Below are positions 1 through 9,539 of a stretch of 64,000 bases of DNA, in pieces. Source of the DNA: Sesamum alatum (Eukaryota > Streptophyta > Magnoliopsida > Lamiales > Pedaliaceae); assembly GCA_034509735.1 (NCBI GenBank), contig JACGWO010000013.1:9940136-10004135 (forward strand), written 5' to 3'. Within the stretch, counting starts at the first letter, position 1. Every line of letters begins with the position of its first letter. The position numbers were made by a program, and so were the translations under genes. Below the pieces are notes generated by a model. The model did not search any database. It was not told where the DNA came from and was given only the letters and a program-made list of their open reading frames with translations.

Positions 1-631
1 CCTAGTCAAAGTGTGTCTCTTTGGAAGAGTTTGAGAAGGAATAGGAATTCCATCTTCTATAAATACTTAAAAAACATACACTCACACCTAATATTCTCTA
101 CAACTCTCATCTCTCAATTTCCTCTCAAAATTCGTCCATGCCCTTTTCTTAATCTCCAAGAATACTACTTTGTTCTTCTTGATTTATTCAAGTTAAGAAC
201 ATAAGAGACATTGGTTGTGTTAATTGATAGCGTGTACCGATGTCTCTTCTCCCCAAAATAATTTCTTGCTAGCACAAGGGTTGTTTGCTTTCCGGTGGAG
301 CGAGTGAGATGATTTAGAGGGTCTCTTCTTTGAGATCTTGGTGCAAAACGGGGAACAATGCGTGTAGCCGAAATGAAGACAAAACTACAACCGGGTAGGT
401 TCTTTAATTTCGTTTTTTCAGTTTCAATTCTATGGCCTCCATGTTGTGCTTTATTGAACATGAGATACACCGAACACCCGGGACAATCAGGGGCACACCC
501 CTTGATTCGTTTATGTATATTATGCATGATTTAAATTCCATTTAATTATGCTTTGTAATTTTTTATTACGCATTCTTTCGCGCTTCTGCTATACGCGCTC
601 ATCTCCCGGGCCGATCCACCGATTTCTTTCA
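1..631 (+). mobile_element. A1 5' LTR, 3' portion only (window edge)
   Basis: This is the promoter-proximal U3, R and U5 end of a family A LTR. It ends in GATTTCTTTCA directly before the primer-binding site. It matches 32107-32745, 49665-50294 and 56280-56912 almost base for base. A TATAAATA box lies at 58-65, so transcription should start near 90 and leave about 540 bases of R-U5. The LTR start is outside the window. In the matching LTRs the C-insertion site lies about 320 bp upstream of the base equivalent to position 1, so whether this LTR also carries a C element cannot be seen. Confidence 0.9.
58..65 (+). promoter_or_regulatory. TATA box of A1 5' LTR
   Basis: TATAAATA in the context CTTCTATAAATACTT. 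The same box occurs at the equivalent place in the other A LTRs (32168, 49720, 56341). One W-box core (AGTCAA) remains at the window start; the rest of the W-box cluster seen in other A LTRs would lie upstream of the window. Confidence 0.7.
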
Positions 632-632
632 G

Positions 633-645
633 TGGTATCAGAGCC
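633..645 (+). other. Primer-binding site (initiator tRNA-Met), A1
   Basis: TGGTATCAGAGCC starts one base after the LTR end. It is the usual plant copia minus-strand primer site, complementary to the 3' end of initiator methionine tRNA. It fixes the LTR/internal boundary at 631/632. Confidence 0.9.
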
Positions 646-877
646 CGGTTCGGTATATAGGCCTAGAATTCTATGTGCTATCTGCGTTTAAGCATGATAA
701 ACGTGTTTTAATTTACGTTTATAGCATGTTTATCGTAGATAATTATTGGCGTTTAATTTTGCATGGGATTTTGGATCTTGGTTTTCTTGAATATGTATAT
801 ACATGTTCTAGGGTATAATTTATCTTGTGGTTCAGAAAAATTGCATGAAAAGTCGAAAAGGAGTGAAAAACGGCGAA

Positions 878-1015
878 CCGGCAGCAGCAGCACGCTGGCC
901 GCGCGCACAGGGGCGCGGCCGGGTGCCCGTGCAGGCAGGGGCCTGCGCGCGCCCGGCCAGCGCGCCCAGCGTGCGCAGACAACGCGTGCGCGCCTGGCCG
1001 GCCGGCTGTGCCGTT
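878..1015 (+). repeat. GC-rich hairpin tract in A1 leader
   Basis: About 138 bp of nearly pure G+C with many CpG steps, set in AT-rich sequence. It contains CAGGC-AGGG-GCCTG (932-945), which folds as a 5-bp stem extended by flanking G/C. The tract occupies the same leader position in all three families but differs in length from copy to copy. Confidence 0.75.
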
Positions 1016-2483
1016 TTCCGTTTCTCTCCCGTTTTTGGCTCGTTTTTCAAAACTGTTTTTACTGAATTATTTTTATGATATTTTCTGCATTATTCTGAAC
1101 CCGTTGACTTAGAATATTTATTTTTTGAGATTTGGAATTTCCTAAAATAAGTATTGCTTGGTTGATGAGGAAAGGGTTTCCTAACAAGATTTAATTTTTG
1201 CAATGGTTGCACCAATGATCAAAATTCATATGTGAAATTTCGCAATAATTTCTGCGTTTTATGATGTTGGACATCATGGTTATTTTATGGCTTGAGTATG
1301 AGTAGATCTTGACATGTATTGATATTGCACAAATTGTTGGATTTTGGAATTCTTGAATAAATGGGCATATTCTTGAATTGTTGATTTTTGTATTTCAGAA
1401 AATTTGATTTTTCTGTATAATTCTTGGAATTTTTCTGAATTAATTAACTTGAGGCATTTTAATTTTGGTTGAGATTTTATATTTCATAGAATTAATATTG
1501 CCTTGTTAATTATGGAAAAGGATTTTCCAACAAAAATCGTTGTGCATAGGTTGCACTGTTATCCTATATTTGGTGTGAATATTTTACACGTAATTTCTAC
1601 ATTTATTTTATGGTATGGGTTATCATGGATGTTGGTATAACATATTTTACGTGGAATATGTATTTGTGCTATTTGTGTTAATTGATTTGACAAAGGATGA
1701 TCACAAAGCCCCTAGACCGCATGTATGGTTTATTTACATTTATTTGTTGGGTTGTGGCCTGTGTGCCTCTTTATTTTCCTCTCTGTCTCTCTTCTAGTGC
1801 CTTGGAATAATAAGGCTTTCTCTCTCCCTCCCAATGTACTCCCTCCCAATGTACTCCCCCCAAATGTTTAATTGGGGTTTCTTATTTTATGATGTAATGA
1901 GAGTAGAATTAGTGGTGAGTTTTTTTTATTTTTTTGTAGATAAAAGCTGCAAGAGAAGACAAGCCCAAGGTGTTGGAGGCCCATGGAGGTTGCCATCAGA
2001 TGGCCCACGGAGGATCCATGGAGAAGAAGCCCGGTGTAGGCCCACGATGGAGAGCCCAAGAAGATAAAGAGGACTTACAAGGCCCACTGCATGTAATGGG
2101 TTATTAAATCTTGTAATAGTGTTGGGCCTACCCTTAGATTGACCATAGATCCACTGCGGGCTCAGTGGCTCGCATAGGTTTGGGCTTGTGATCATCCTAC
2201 AGGGGCGTGCTAGGCTTTATTTTGCATGCGATGCGTATTATATGCTTATGATTATTCTATATGCTTTATGTATGGTTACATTCACGCTTAGAATATTTCT
2301 GCCATAACGCATCCAATGCAATACTTAATATATGTGATGAGGTCTCGTTCTATCAAAACTCTCACTTGGTTGAACCAAGTTAAATATAGACCCTTAATAA
2401 ATGGACTAGGACTCTGGGAGTCTGTCCAAGCCTTCCATCCATGGCAAAAGTGAGGAAGATCTTTTAGGTCGATAGCGTGGTCT

Positions 2484-2574
2484 CACGAGTCGTGGCACGA
2501 CTATTGTGCTTAAAAGAAGCTGCACTTTGTCATGAACGATGAGTAGACTACTGTTACCTGTCTCACGAGTCGTG
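2484..2574 (+). repeat. Paired CACGAGTCGTG palindromes, A1 leader
   Basis: Two copies of the 11-base inverted repeat CACGA-G-TCGTG lie at 2484-2494 and 2564-2574, 80 bp apart and about 360 bp before gag. The pair recurs in A2, A4, B1 (first copy altered), C1 and C2. Its function is unknown; an RNA dimerisation or packaging role, or protein binding, are possibilities. Confidence 0.65.
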
Positions 2575-2931
2575 GAGGTTGCAGTGAGTCTATGAATCGG
2601 TTGATTGGGTCGGGTCTAACGCCCGAATAACGTGATTCGCTTGGAGTCCTCGGGATCACGTGAAAGGGTGAGGCAATTATCTTGGGAATCTCGTGGAATG
2701 AGAATGGTATGGAATACCTCCCATAGGTTCTTTTCCCATGCGAATCGTAAAAGCGGGGTATGGGGAAGATCGTTGTGGATCCCGAGCCCACTAGGAAAGG
2801 ATTTCCCGAAAACAACGTTTGAGAGTGCCGTGTTTTCGTAGAAATAGTGGGAGAGGTTAAGGACTAAAGACCGAGCTTAACCAAAATATTACTTCATTCT
2901 GCTTATTATTTTCTGTTTTATATATTTGTGA

Positions 2932-3760
2932 ATGTCTACGAATCCACCAAAGACATCACTAAGAGGCTCACTAAAAGGGAACCAATTACACGAATTGACT
3001 GCGAAATCTTAAGATGGTCTTAGATTTCCAGAACCTTAACTCACATACCGGAATGAGGACGTTCCTCAGCCCTTGCCGGAGGGGTCGACAACTAAGGTAA
3101 CGCTTGGCGTTCAAAAGTTGAAGGATGACCACCGGCAAGTAGGATATAATGATGTTGGCTCAAACTATGCTTCGTTTGCATCATGTCTATATGGTCTTGG
3201 ACCAGCATGTGGGGGTAAAATGCAACGAAGGCATTTTTGAAGCTAAGATGACTGAAGGGATGTCTGTACAAAGAACATGGAGTCATGATGCAATCCCTAG
3301 GGGAGAAGCTCAAAAGATCTCCACGCCAGTCTTGAAATAGAGACGTACATTGACATGATCCTTCAGTCTCTTCCTCCCTCCTACGAACCATTAATTATCA
3401 ACATGAATGAGCTTAGAAAAGATCTTCATAGGTTGGTAATTATGTTGGTCTAGTACGAAGCAACGATTGCAAAATCTGCGCCGTCGGTACTAGTAGGAGA
3501 GGCTTCAACCTCCATAGCGAAAGGCAAGGGTGCCAGACGCCAAAAGAGGGAGAAGGGTAGGGTAACATCAACTATTAAAGCACTTCAAGTGTTGTTCTTT
3601 TACAACACAAAGTGGAGGTAAAAGAAAGAGCAAAAGGTTCAGCAATCAAGTTCATAGATTCTAAGAACGTAAGCATTTACTGTCGTAAAGAGGGCCATTG
3701 GAAAAGGGAGTATCCTGAACCTCTCTCCAATGTAGGTAAAAATTTGATATTGCGTATTGA
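2932..3760 (+). pseudogene. Decayed copia gag, A1
   Basis: The ATG at 2932 begins MSTNPP, matching the MSKNPL start of the C and B gags. Colinear remnants follow: a UBN2-like gag piece near 3340-3460 (ILQSLPPSYEPLIINMNEL) and a zinc-knuckle remnant at 3672-3713. In the knuckle the first cysteine reads Ser and the last reads Tyr (SIYCRKEGHWKREY), so the CCHC motif is lost. A TAG replaces a Gln codon where relatives read MLVQYEA (near 3450), and several frameshifts separate the pieces. The same lesions occur in A2 and A4, so they predate this insertion. No functional capsid protein can be made. Confidence 0.8.
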
Positions 3761-5970
3761 CATGATCACTTTTTCTTTTTTTGGTATTTGATACTGTTCT
3801 TATCACTAATCTGCGGGTGGTTTGCAGAAAGTGAATAAGGACTTAAAAGCCAAGAACAGTTCTAGGATTCAACAATGGCAAGGTCCATTGCTGAAAAGGA
3901 CTAGAGACTTGTTAGGCCCATAATGATGATCATGTCAGGAATTACGTAATCTAGCATGATCAAAAGTATGTCTCTTTGTTGGACAAAGGTTCTATTACAT
4001 ACATATTTTATCAAACAAAATTGAATATTGATTCATGTTTGCTAGTAGTTTGTACGTAAATTCCTAAAATACTATCCCATAAAAGGTTTATGGATACTCA
4101 AAATTCTAATTATCTAAATGGATTAATCAAGACCAACTTACAGATTTGGCATCTACCACAACTAGGACATTTCTTCTTATTAATAGATAAGTAAATTGGA
4201 AAGTTCGATGAATCTAGAAATAGATGATTGGAATCGACTAAATTTACAAGTCTTTTATGAAGAAGAAAGTTCGAAAGCTCTTTGTTGGACAAAGTAGGCT
4301 TGCCAAATAGTCTATTGGAAGGGAGCCAATAAGACAACTGTAGGTTACTAATACACAAGACCATAAGAGGGTTCAAAAGTCTAAAGGTCCCATAGGAGGT
4401 TTGGAAATTAGACTTAAGGAGGTGAACCGTAAATGGTTGCAAAATTAAACCTGTTTCGATAGGATCGAAAAGGCCGTGTATTTAGTGGGAGCTCTTGAGC
4501 ATCCAAGTGGAGAATGGAATTCTCAATGAAACGTTTCCTATAAAGGCCAAGTATGACGGTCTCTGATAAAGGGAACGACCGAATCTCGTTGGACGAAGAT
4601 CGATCTAAGTTTCGCCCAATTACCTTAGCCCGTGTAGACGTAGACTCAAAATTGCCAACGAAAGGAACGTGGCACTTTGCTAGGAGTCACGCCCAAGGAG
4701 CCATGGTTTGGCAAGCCTATGTCCCGACAAAGTCCTACATACGTCAAGGGACTAGTGGGAGACAAATTAGACTCGGTGTCTAATTTGTACAAGTTTACGA
4801 CAGAATAATACTAACGTTGCTTAGAATCGCATTTCTTAAATTGATCATATTCCAAGTCCCCTTAAGAACGAACCCGAATGTCGTAAGAGGTACGAGTGAT
4901 CGGGATATATTCGGTCAAATTTGGATAGTAATCCAAATGACCTGCGGAACGTGATGTTGGACATCGTAGTAGGATTTATGGAGAGGAGCTATAGAATCCG
5001 CTAAGAAATTCAAACAAGGTTTGAAACACCGCATAACTGGAATATTCGTTTTGACGAGCTCATACGGAGCATGACTCGGTCTTAAACGACGTAGGTGATC
5101 AGTGGGAGTAGAAATGGTGTTCCATGTGTTTAGTGTGCAATGTCTTTATTCATGGATGAATTCAAGACATTAGGAATCACTAAAACACAACTGTAACTCA
5201 CGAAAATTCTCCATGACATTTTAGGGTTCCCACATACATATCATGAATTAAGCTTTTCAAAGACTCAGTCATGGTAGACTGATGAGAAAACTCAAATATG
5301 TAGAGGGAAAAGTTGTTCGAGACTCAGTCATGGTAAGACTGATAAGAAAACTTGGATACTATGCATAAAGCATCAAGCCATTCAAGACTTAGTCACGGTG
5401 GACTAATGAGAAGGCTTGGATGTTGAGTATCCCCTACGTCTTAACCCTAGGCAAACATATGATATGTTTACTCGGTGCATAGGAACCGATGTTGAGAGTG
5501 CTTCTAGCATGGCTCAACATAAATCGGTAATGCACTGAGGGGTTGAAGACAACAATCAAGAATGATCCTTAGTATGCACAGTCAGGCTAAAGCGATACTA
5601 GCTTCCAGAGCATAAGTGAAAACCAGTTAGTCTCAAAGGTATGCACAGTCAGGCCCAATGACGAGTGCATCGGATAGTGGTCACTGATGAAGACTGCGTC
5701 CATAGGATGGACGTGGCGCCTAGCACGACCAAGCCATGTTCGCCTATATGGCAGGCAACCTGGCTATGGGAGTATTGGCATGACATCTCATCACAAGATC
5801 CACGAAAATATTCTTAGACAACCACCATCTCTAAGACGCAATGGTGGATAGAGGTAACACGGTTAGACCGTATTGCTTCGCAAGGAAATATAAGCGGACT
5901 CACAATACCTTAGTCGGTATCGTAGATTACTCATACTCAGAGGATTCTGAACAAAGTGGGTAATTGACTT
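3761..5970 (+). pseudogene. Heavily decayed copia pol, A1
   Basis: Only colinear scraps of pol remain. They are a protease-region FDTV in place of DTG near 3790, an integrase piece near 4270-4330 (LFVGQSRLA), a VSDKGNDRISLD stretch near 4555 matching the integrase VSERRNRTLLD block, TYVKGLVGDKLDS near 4740, a reverse-transcriptase scrap IRFDEL near 5045, and an RNase H scrap (ASFQS) near 5600. Stops occur throughout. Much of the reverse-transcriptase palm between the integrase end and IRFDEL is absent. Compared with A2, A1 also lacks about 24 bp near 4734 and about 60 bp near 5572. Confidence 0.75.
5266..5405 (+). repeat. Three-unit hairpin repeat in A1 pol remnant
   Basis: Three imperfect units about 60-65 bp apart each contain a short inverted repeat with a 6-7 nt loop: TCAGTC-ATGGTA-GACTGA (stem core 5266-5281), the same stem with a 7-nt loop (5325-5341), and TTAGTC-ACGGTG-GACTAA (core 5390-5405). 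In the third unit both arms change together (C-G to T-A). The array is also present in A2 (37427-37566) and A4 (61648-61788) and was not seen in B or C. Confidence 0.6.
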
Positions 5971-5977
5971 ATTGGTC

Positions 5978-5988
5978 AAGTGGGAGAT
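5978..5988 (+). other. Polypurine tract, A1
   Basis: AAGTGGGAGAT lies immediately before TGTTAGAATAGG. This is the plus-strand priming site of LTR retrotransposons and it marks the 3' LTR start at 5989. The same tract precedes the LTR in A2, A4, B1 and, on the other strand, C1 and C2. Confidence 0.85.
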
Positions 5989-7288
5989 TGTTAGAATAGG
6001 TGACCAGAAAGTCAATGGTATTGGCTGTTCTGAGAACCATTCGTCAATCTGTGAACAAGTAATATTATGTTAATGAATATAGTAAGGATTCATAGGCATG
6101 AGTTTGTTGTACTTACTGCTTGCATCGTTACGATGTCACAACAAACGCCCACAGACTGAAATAACATTTCGGGAAATTGGAACTACGCTTGGAGGTAGGT
6201 TCATGAAATCAGTTTCGCCGAATCAGTCTGAAATACTCCAAGTCAAAGGAATCTCGAGACAGGGCATCGAGAATCCATTTGAGACTTGCACTAAGCATCT
6301 GCTGTCGTGTTTCATCAATGGGTGACGAGGATCGTCTAAGCAGTGTTAGTGGGTCGGCCTGTTGGGGAGCGGCCGACTGAGGTGACTCGCAGGAATCGTC
6401 ATATAGAAGCTACTCGGGCTTGGTCGGTATGACTCGTATTCCCGGTTCCGATAGTACGGGATTAGTCCTCGGACTTGAGGATCACGGCAGTCCCCTACAT
6501 ACTAAGGCTGTATCTTGGATCTGGTGAAATTTGACCGATTATATCACATGGTCATCATAAGCCTCGTCCAGTGCAGTCGGAGTATGTAAGAACGGTGAAT
6601 TCCAAGATAGGATCTGTCCCCTGTCAAAGGATATGACAGCAAGATCTCCTATGCGCTCGGAGATGGTTTAGACTCACAAAGTCTATGGCCATAGCACTTG
6701 ATGCAGTGGGAAAGGATTTCCTACGTCGAGTTAAACCTATCTCGAGCATTATGCATAGTTGCCTAGTCAACGATGGGAACCGACCCCTAGACTAAAGGCC
6801 GGAGACAGGCGATAGTAGGACCGTACCCGTACGTAACGAGCGTTGGTAGGACCGCACCTGCATATAACTCGGAGCCTAAATGTTCACACCATAAATTCAC
6901 CTAGTCTCTAGTGCCATGGACCGTTGCTAGATGGCCACCCATGGTAACGGACTACTTTGGTTATGAAATAACAAAAAGTAGGTCCAAGTCTAGCTGAAAG
7001 GTGAATCTAAAGATTCACACCCGCTACACAAAAATGAAAGGGAATTAATTTGGAATTAATTCCGGGAGAAGGTTTAATTTAATGGAATTAAATTATACTT
7101 CTTGGAGATTCAAGCCTCGATGAATTATTTGGAATAATCGGGCTTGAGTTCATAAATTAGATTTATGAATTTTATAAAGCATGGGCTTTCCTTTTAATTA
7201 GATTAAAAGGGTGAATTAATTAGTGGGCTTGGTATATTAAATAGGATTTAATATAAAGTCCATGGGACTATTTAATTTAGAATTAAAT
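5989..7288 (+). mobile_element. A LTR between A1 and A2, first segment
   Basis: The LTR begins TGTTAGAATAGGTGACCAG and runs 1300 bp until it is interrupted by C1. The last five bases, TAAAT (7284-7288), are the target-site duplication repeated at 31790-31794. The uninterrupted equivalent in A4 reads across the junction as GAATTAAATAATCCC. The segment is noncoding; short open frames here are not conserved between families. Together with 31795-32745 it makes a ~2.25 kb LTR that serves both as the 3' LTR of A1 and the 5' LTR of A2. Confidence 0.9.
6901..6950 (+). promoter_or_regulatory. Conserved ~50-bp LTR block (A copy)
   Basis: The block begins CTAGTCTCTAGTGCCATGG, ends CCCATGGTAACGG and contains two CCATGG palindromes. 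Nearly the same block occurs in LTRs of families B (21371-21421) and C (8531-8580, opposite strand), whose flanking sequence is much less alike. Its role is unknown. Confidence 0.55.
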
Positions 7289-9511
7289 GGAAGGACAAGC
7301 GGATCCGTCCAGGAGCGCGAGCGGAAGCGAGAAAAGCGAGGATTTGCGTAAATTTAAATAAAATTCAAAATACGCGAATCCCAAGGGGTGTACCCTTGGG
7401 TGCTCAATCGGGCGTTCGATGTAGGATGTGTAAATATTAAAACATATATTTAAACACATAGGGCATAGATATATAAATCAAATCAATCAAAGCGTAATAA
7501 AACGTTACCTTTGATTGTTTAGCGTATGCTCCCGGCTACTAGCGTTGTTCCTTCTCCGGAATGCTCACGAAATCCAAACGTATGGATTTCTCCAAAGGTG
7601 ATCCACACCACACCGGAAGAAACACACGTTCTTCTTGCTAGAAAAGAACGGGTTTAGGAAGGAATCGGTTTAAGAGAAGAACACTATGAATTAGTGTTCT
7701 CTTAAACTTACTTTGTTCTTCTTCTTGATTCAAAATCAAGTGAAGAACACAAGTGTAAGAGAGGGAGGGAGCACGAAATTTTGAGAGAGAGGAGAGGATT
7801 TTTTTCTTCTCTTTTTCCTAGAAAAAGATGAATAATGAATCACTTATGCTTGGTGTTGTATATTCTAATATATATACATAATTAATGTGATTATTGGAAT
7901 GTGTCTAGGTTCATCCAAGGATGTCTAGATTCATTCCAATCAATCACCATCAATTCTTCAATCAAGCCTACCAAAATTTATGGTATGATCAAATCATACC
8001 AAAAGGGAAGAGCTTGATTGGAGTTGATTTGTCTCTTTCCAAAAGAGATAAGTCAACATACCACCTAGCATGAAACATGGCTGATTTTGCTTCCTCCAAG
8101 GGAGCATGTCGGCCATGTTTGATTAAGGAAAGAAGTCCAACTTCTTCCCTTTCCAAATTAGGAATTATTTCTCCTCTCCGGTATAATTTAACGGACCGGG
8201 TTTTATCGTATTCCAATTACGACGAACCCAATATTAAATCCAATTTAATGTCCACTTAAATTATTCCCGTTGATCTTTCAATCCAATTAAAAGATCCAAC
8301 GTCTCAACGTCTCAACTTTCCATATTTAATCGAAAATCTAATTTACCGATTAAATGAAAGCCCGATACAATATCGGCCCGTCCATCCAATGGACTTTCCC
8401 TACAAGTAATCCAATTACTTATTTTATCCTTCGAGATTGACTCCAAGTCAATCTCTCAACCTCCTCGGTGATTTGTGTTTGACCCTTTAGGTTCACCCTC
8501 AGCTAGACTTGGGCCCGTGTCCCACAAGGGCCCGTTACCATGGGTGGCCGTCTAGCAACGGTCCATGGCACTAGAGACTAGGTGAATTGGCGTGAACATT
8601 TAGGTGCCGATTCCGTACGGGTACAATCCTTCCGTCTACCGTCTCCCGGCCTTAGTCTAGGGTATGGAATTGGGCGTCGGTTCCCATCCTTGACTAGGCA
8701 TCTATGCTTAATACTCGAGACCACGTATGCTTCATTGCGTCGACACAGGAAACCATTCCCTGTTCGACCAACCACTGTGGCCACAGCTTCAAACAGCATG
8801 AACGTGTCTCCGAGTGCATAGGAGATACCTCTGTCACATACTGACAGGGGACGGATCCTCTTCTTGGAATCCACCGTCCTCGCTACACATTCCGACTGCA
8901 CTGGACAAGGCTTATGATAATCATCTTACAGAATGATTACCTCTTGCCAGATACAGCCGTCCTGTGCACGCGACTGCCATGATCCCTCAAGTCTGAGGAT
9001 TACTCCCGTACTATCGGAACCGGGGAAAACCAATCATACTGACCAAGCCTCCAAGGCTTCCATATGATGATCCCCGCGAGTCAGTCCAGTCGGCTCGACC
9101 CCAATCGACCAACCCATCAAGATCGTGCAGGCGTCCCACGTCTGTCGCCGATGAAACACGGCACTCATCCAATGAACACGACTCTTGACGCAAGTCTCAA
9201 TAGGACTCTCGATGCCCTGTCTCGAGGTCCTCGACTTGGAACGTTTCAGACCCAACTCTTAATCAGTTGGTTTCATGACCACCATCCAATGCGTGGCCCA
9301 ACTGCACGAGTTGTTATCCATGGTCTGTGGGCTTTGTTGCGATATAAGTTAAACACCGTTTTAAAAAATGTAAGATGAGCGCAACAAAGAAGGTACCATT
9401 GGTGATGAACACTCATCTTATTCATCACATAATAATATTACATTTACATCAAGTTGTCAGATAGGTTACAAATCGCCAAACCTATTGGCTTTCTGGTCAC
9501 CTATTCTAACA
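7289..9511 (-). mobile_element. C1 3' LTR
   Basis: 2223-bp LTR in antisense orientation, from GGAAGGACAAGCGG (canonical TGAAGG) to GGTCACCTATTCTAACA. It shares diagnostic bases with the C2 3' LTR rather than with its own 5' LTR: GGATCCGTCC, GAGGATTTGCG, TACAATCC, CCCAATCG and CACTCATCC. A sense-strand open frame at 8578-8901 is noncoding in my judgement (see rejected items). Confidence 0.9.
8531..8580 (-). promoter_or_regulatory. Conserved ~50-bp LTR block (C copy)
   Basis: Reverse complement of the block at 6901-6950, with the same two CCATGG palindromes and the CTAGTCTCTAGTG end. It occurs in every C LTR in the window. Confidence 0.5.
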
Positions 9512-9522
9512 ATCTCCCACTT
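9512..9522 (-). other. Polypurine tract, C1
   Basis: ATCTCCCACTT on the plus strand reads AAGTGGGAGAT on the element's strand, directly adjoining the LTR. This sets the LTR/internal boundary at 9511/9512. Confidence 0.85.
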
Positions 9523-9539
9523 GACCTAAAGCCAATCAC

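Larger units (their letters stand above)
632..2931 (+). other. A1 untranslated leader (PBS to gag)
   Basis: This 2.3-kb noncoding leader lies between the LTR end and the remnant gag ATG. It holds the PBS, a GC-rich tract (878-1015), a long AT-rich stretch, a pyrimidine-rich segment around 1770-1860, a block around 2140-2210 that is also found in the B and C leaders (GATCATCCTACAGGGGCGTG), and two CACGAGTCGTG palindromes. No coding sequence is supported; open frames in the GC tract exist because GC-rich DNA lacks stop codons. The leader is colinear with A2 (32746-35072) and A4 (56913-59299). Confidence 0.8.

Noticed and set aside
633..645. tRNA-like sequence TGGTATCAGAGCC as a tRNA gene
   Set aside because: Only 13 bases complementary to a tRNA 3' end, at an LTR junction; it is a primer-binding site.
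1920..1946. Possible splice acceptor (T-rich stretch then GTAG) in the A1 leader near 1930
   Set aside because: A2 and A4 have GTAA at this point and the nearest donor-like GTGAG is too close, so no intron is supported.
3092..3391. 99-codon minus-strand frame in A1 gag (also 35232-35531)
   Set aside because: Shadow of the decayed gag on the plus strand, which has the recognisable homology.
8578..8901. 107-codon open frame MQSECVARTVDSKK in C LTRs, repeated at 16546-16869, 40787-41110 and 48407-48730
   Set aside because: It is open in several C LTRs only because these copies are nearly identical. The homologous stretch of the A and B LTRs has no such frame, and the C1 5' LTR copy is cut by B1.
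9064..9378. 104-codon frame MMIPASQSSRLDP in C LTRs (also at 31339, 41280 and 48900)
   Set aside because: Antisense to the element within the LTR, overlapping another frame on the opposite strand, with no family resemblance. Treated as chance.
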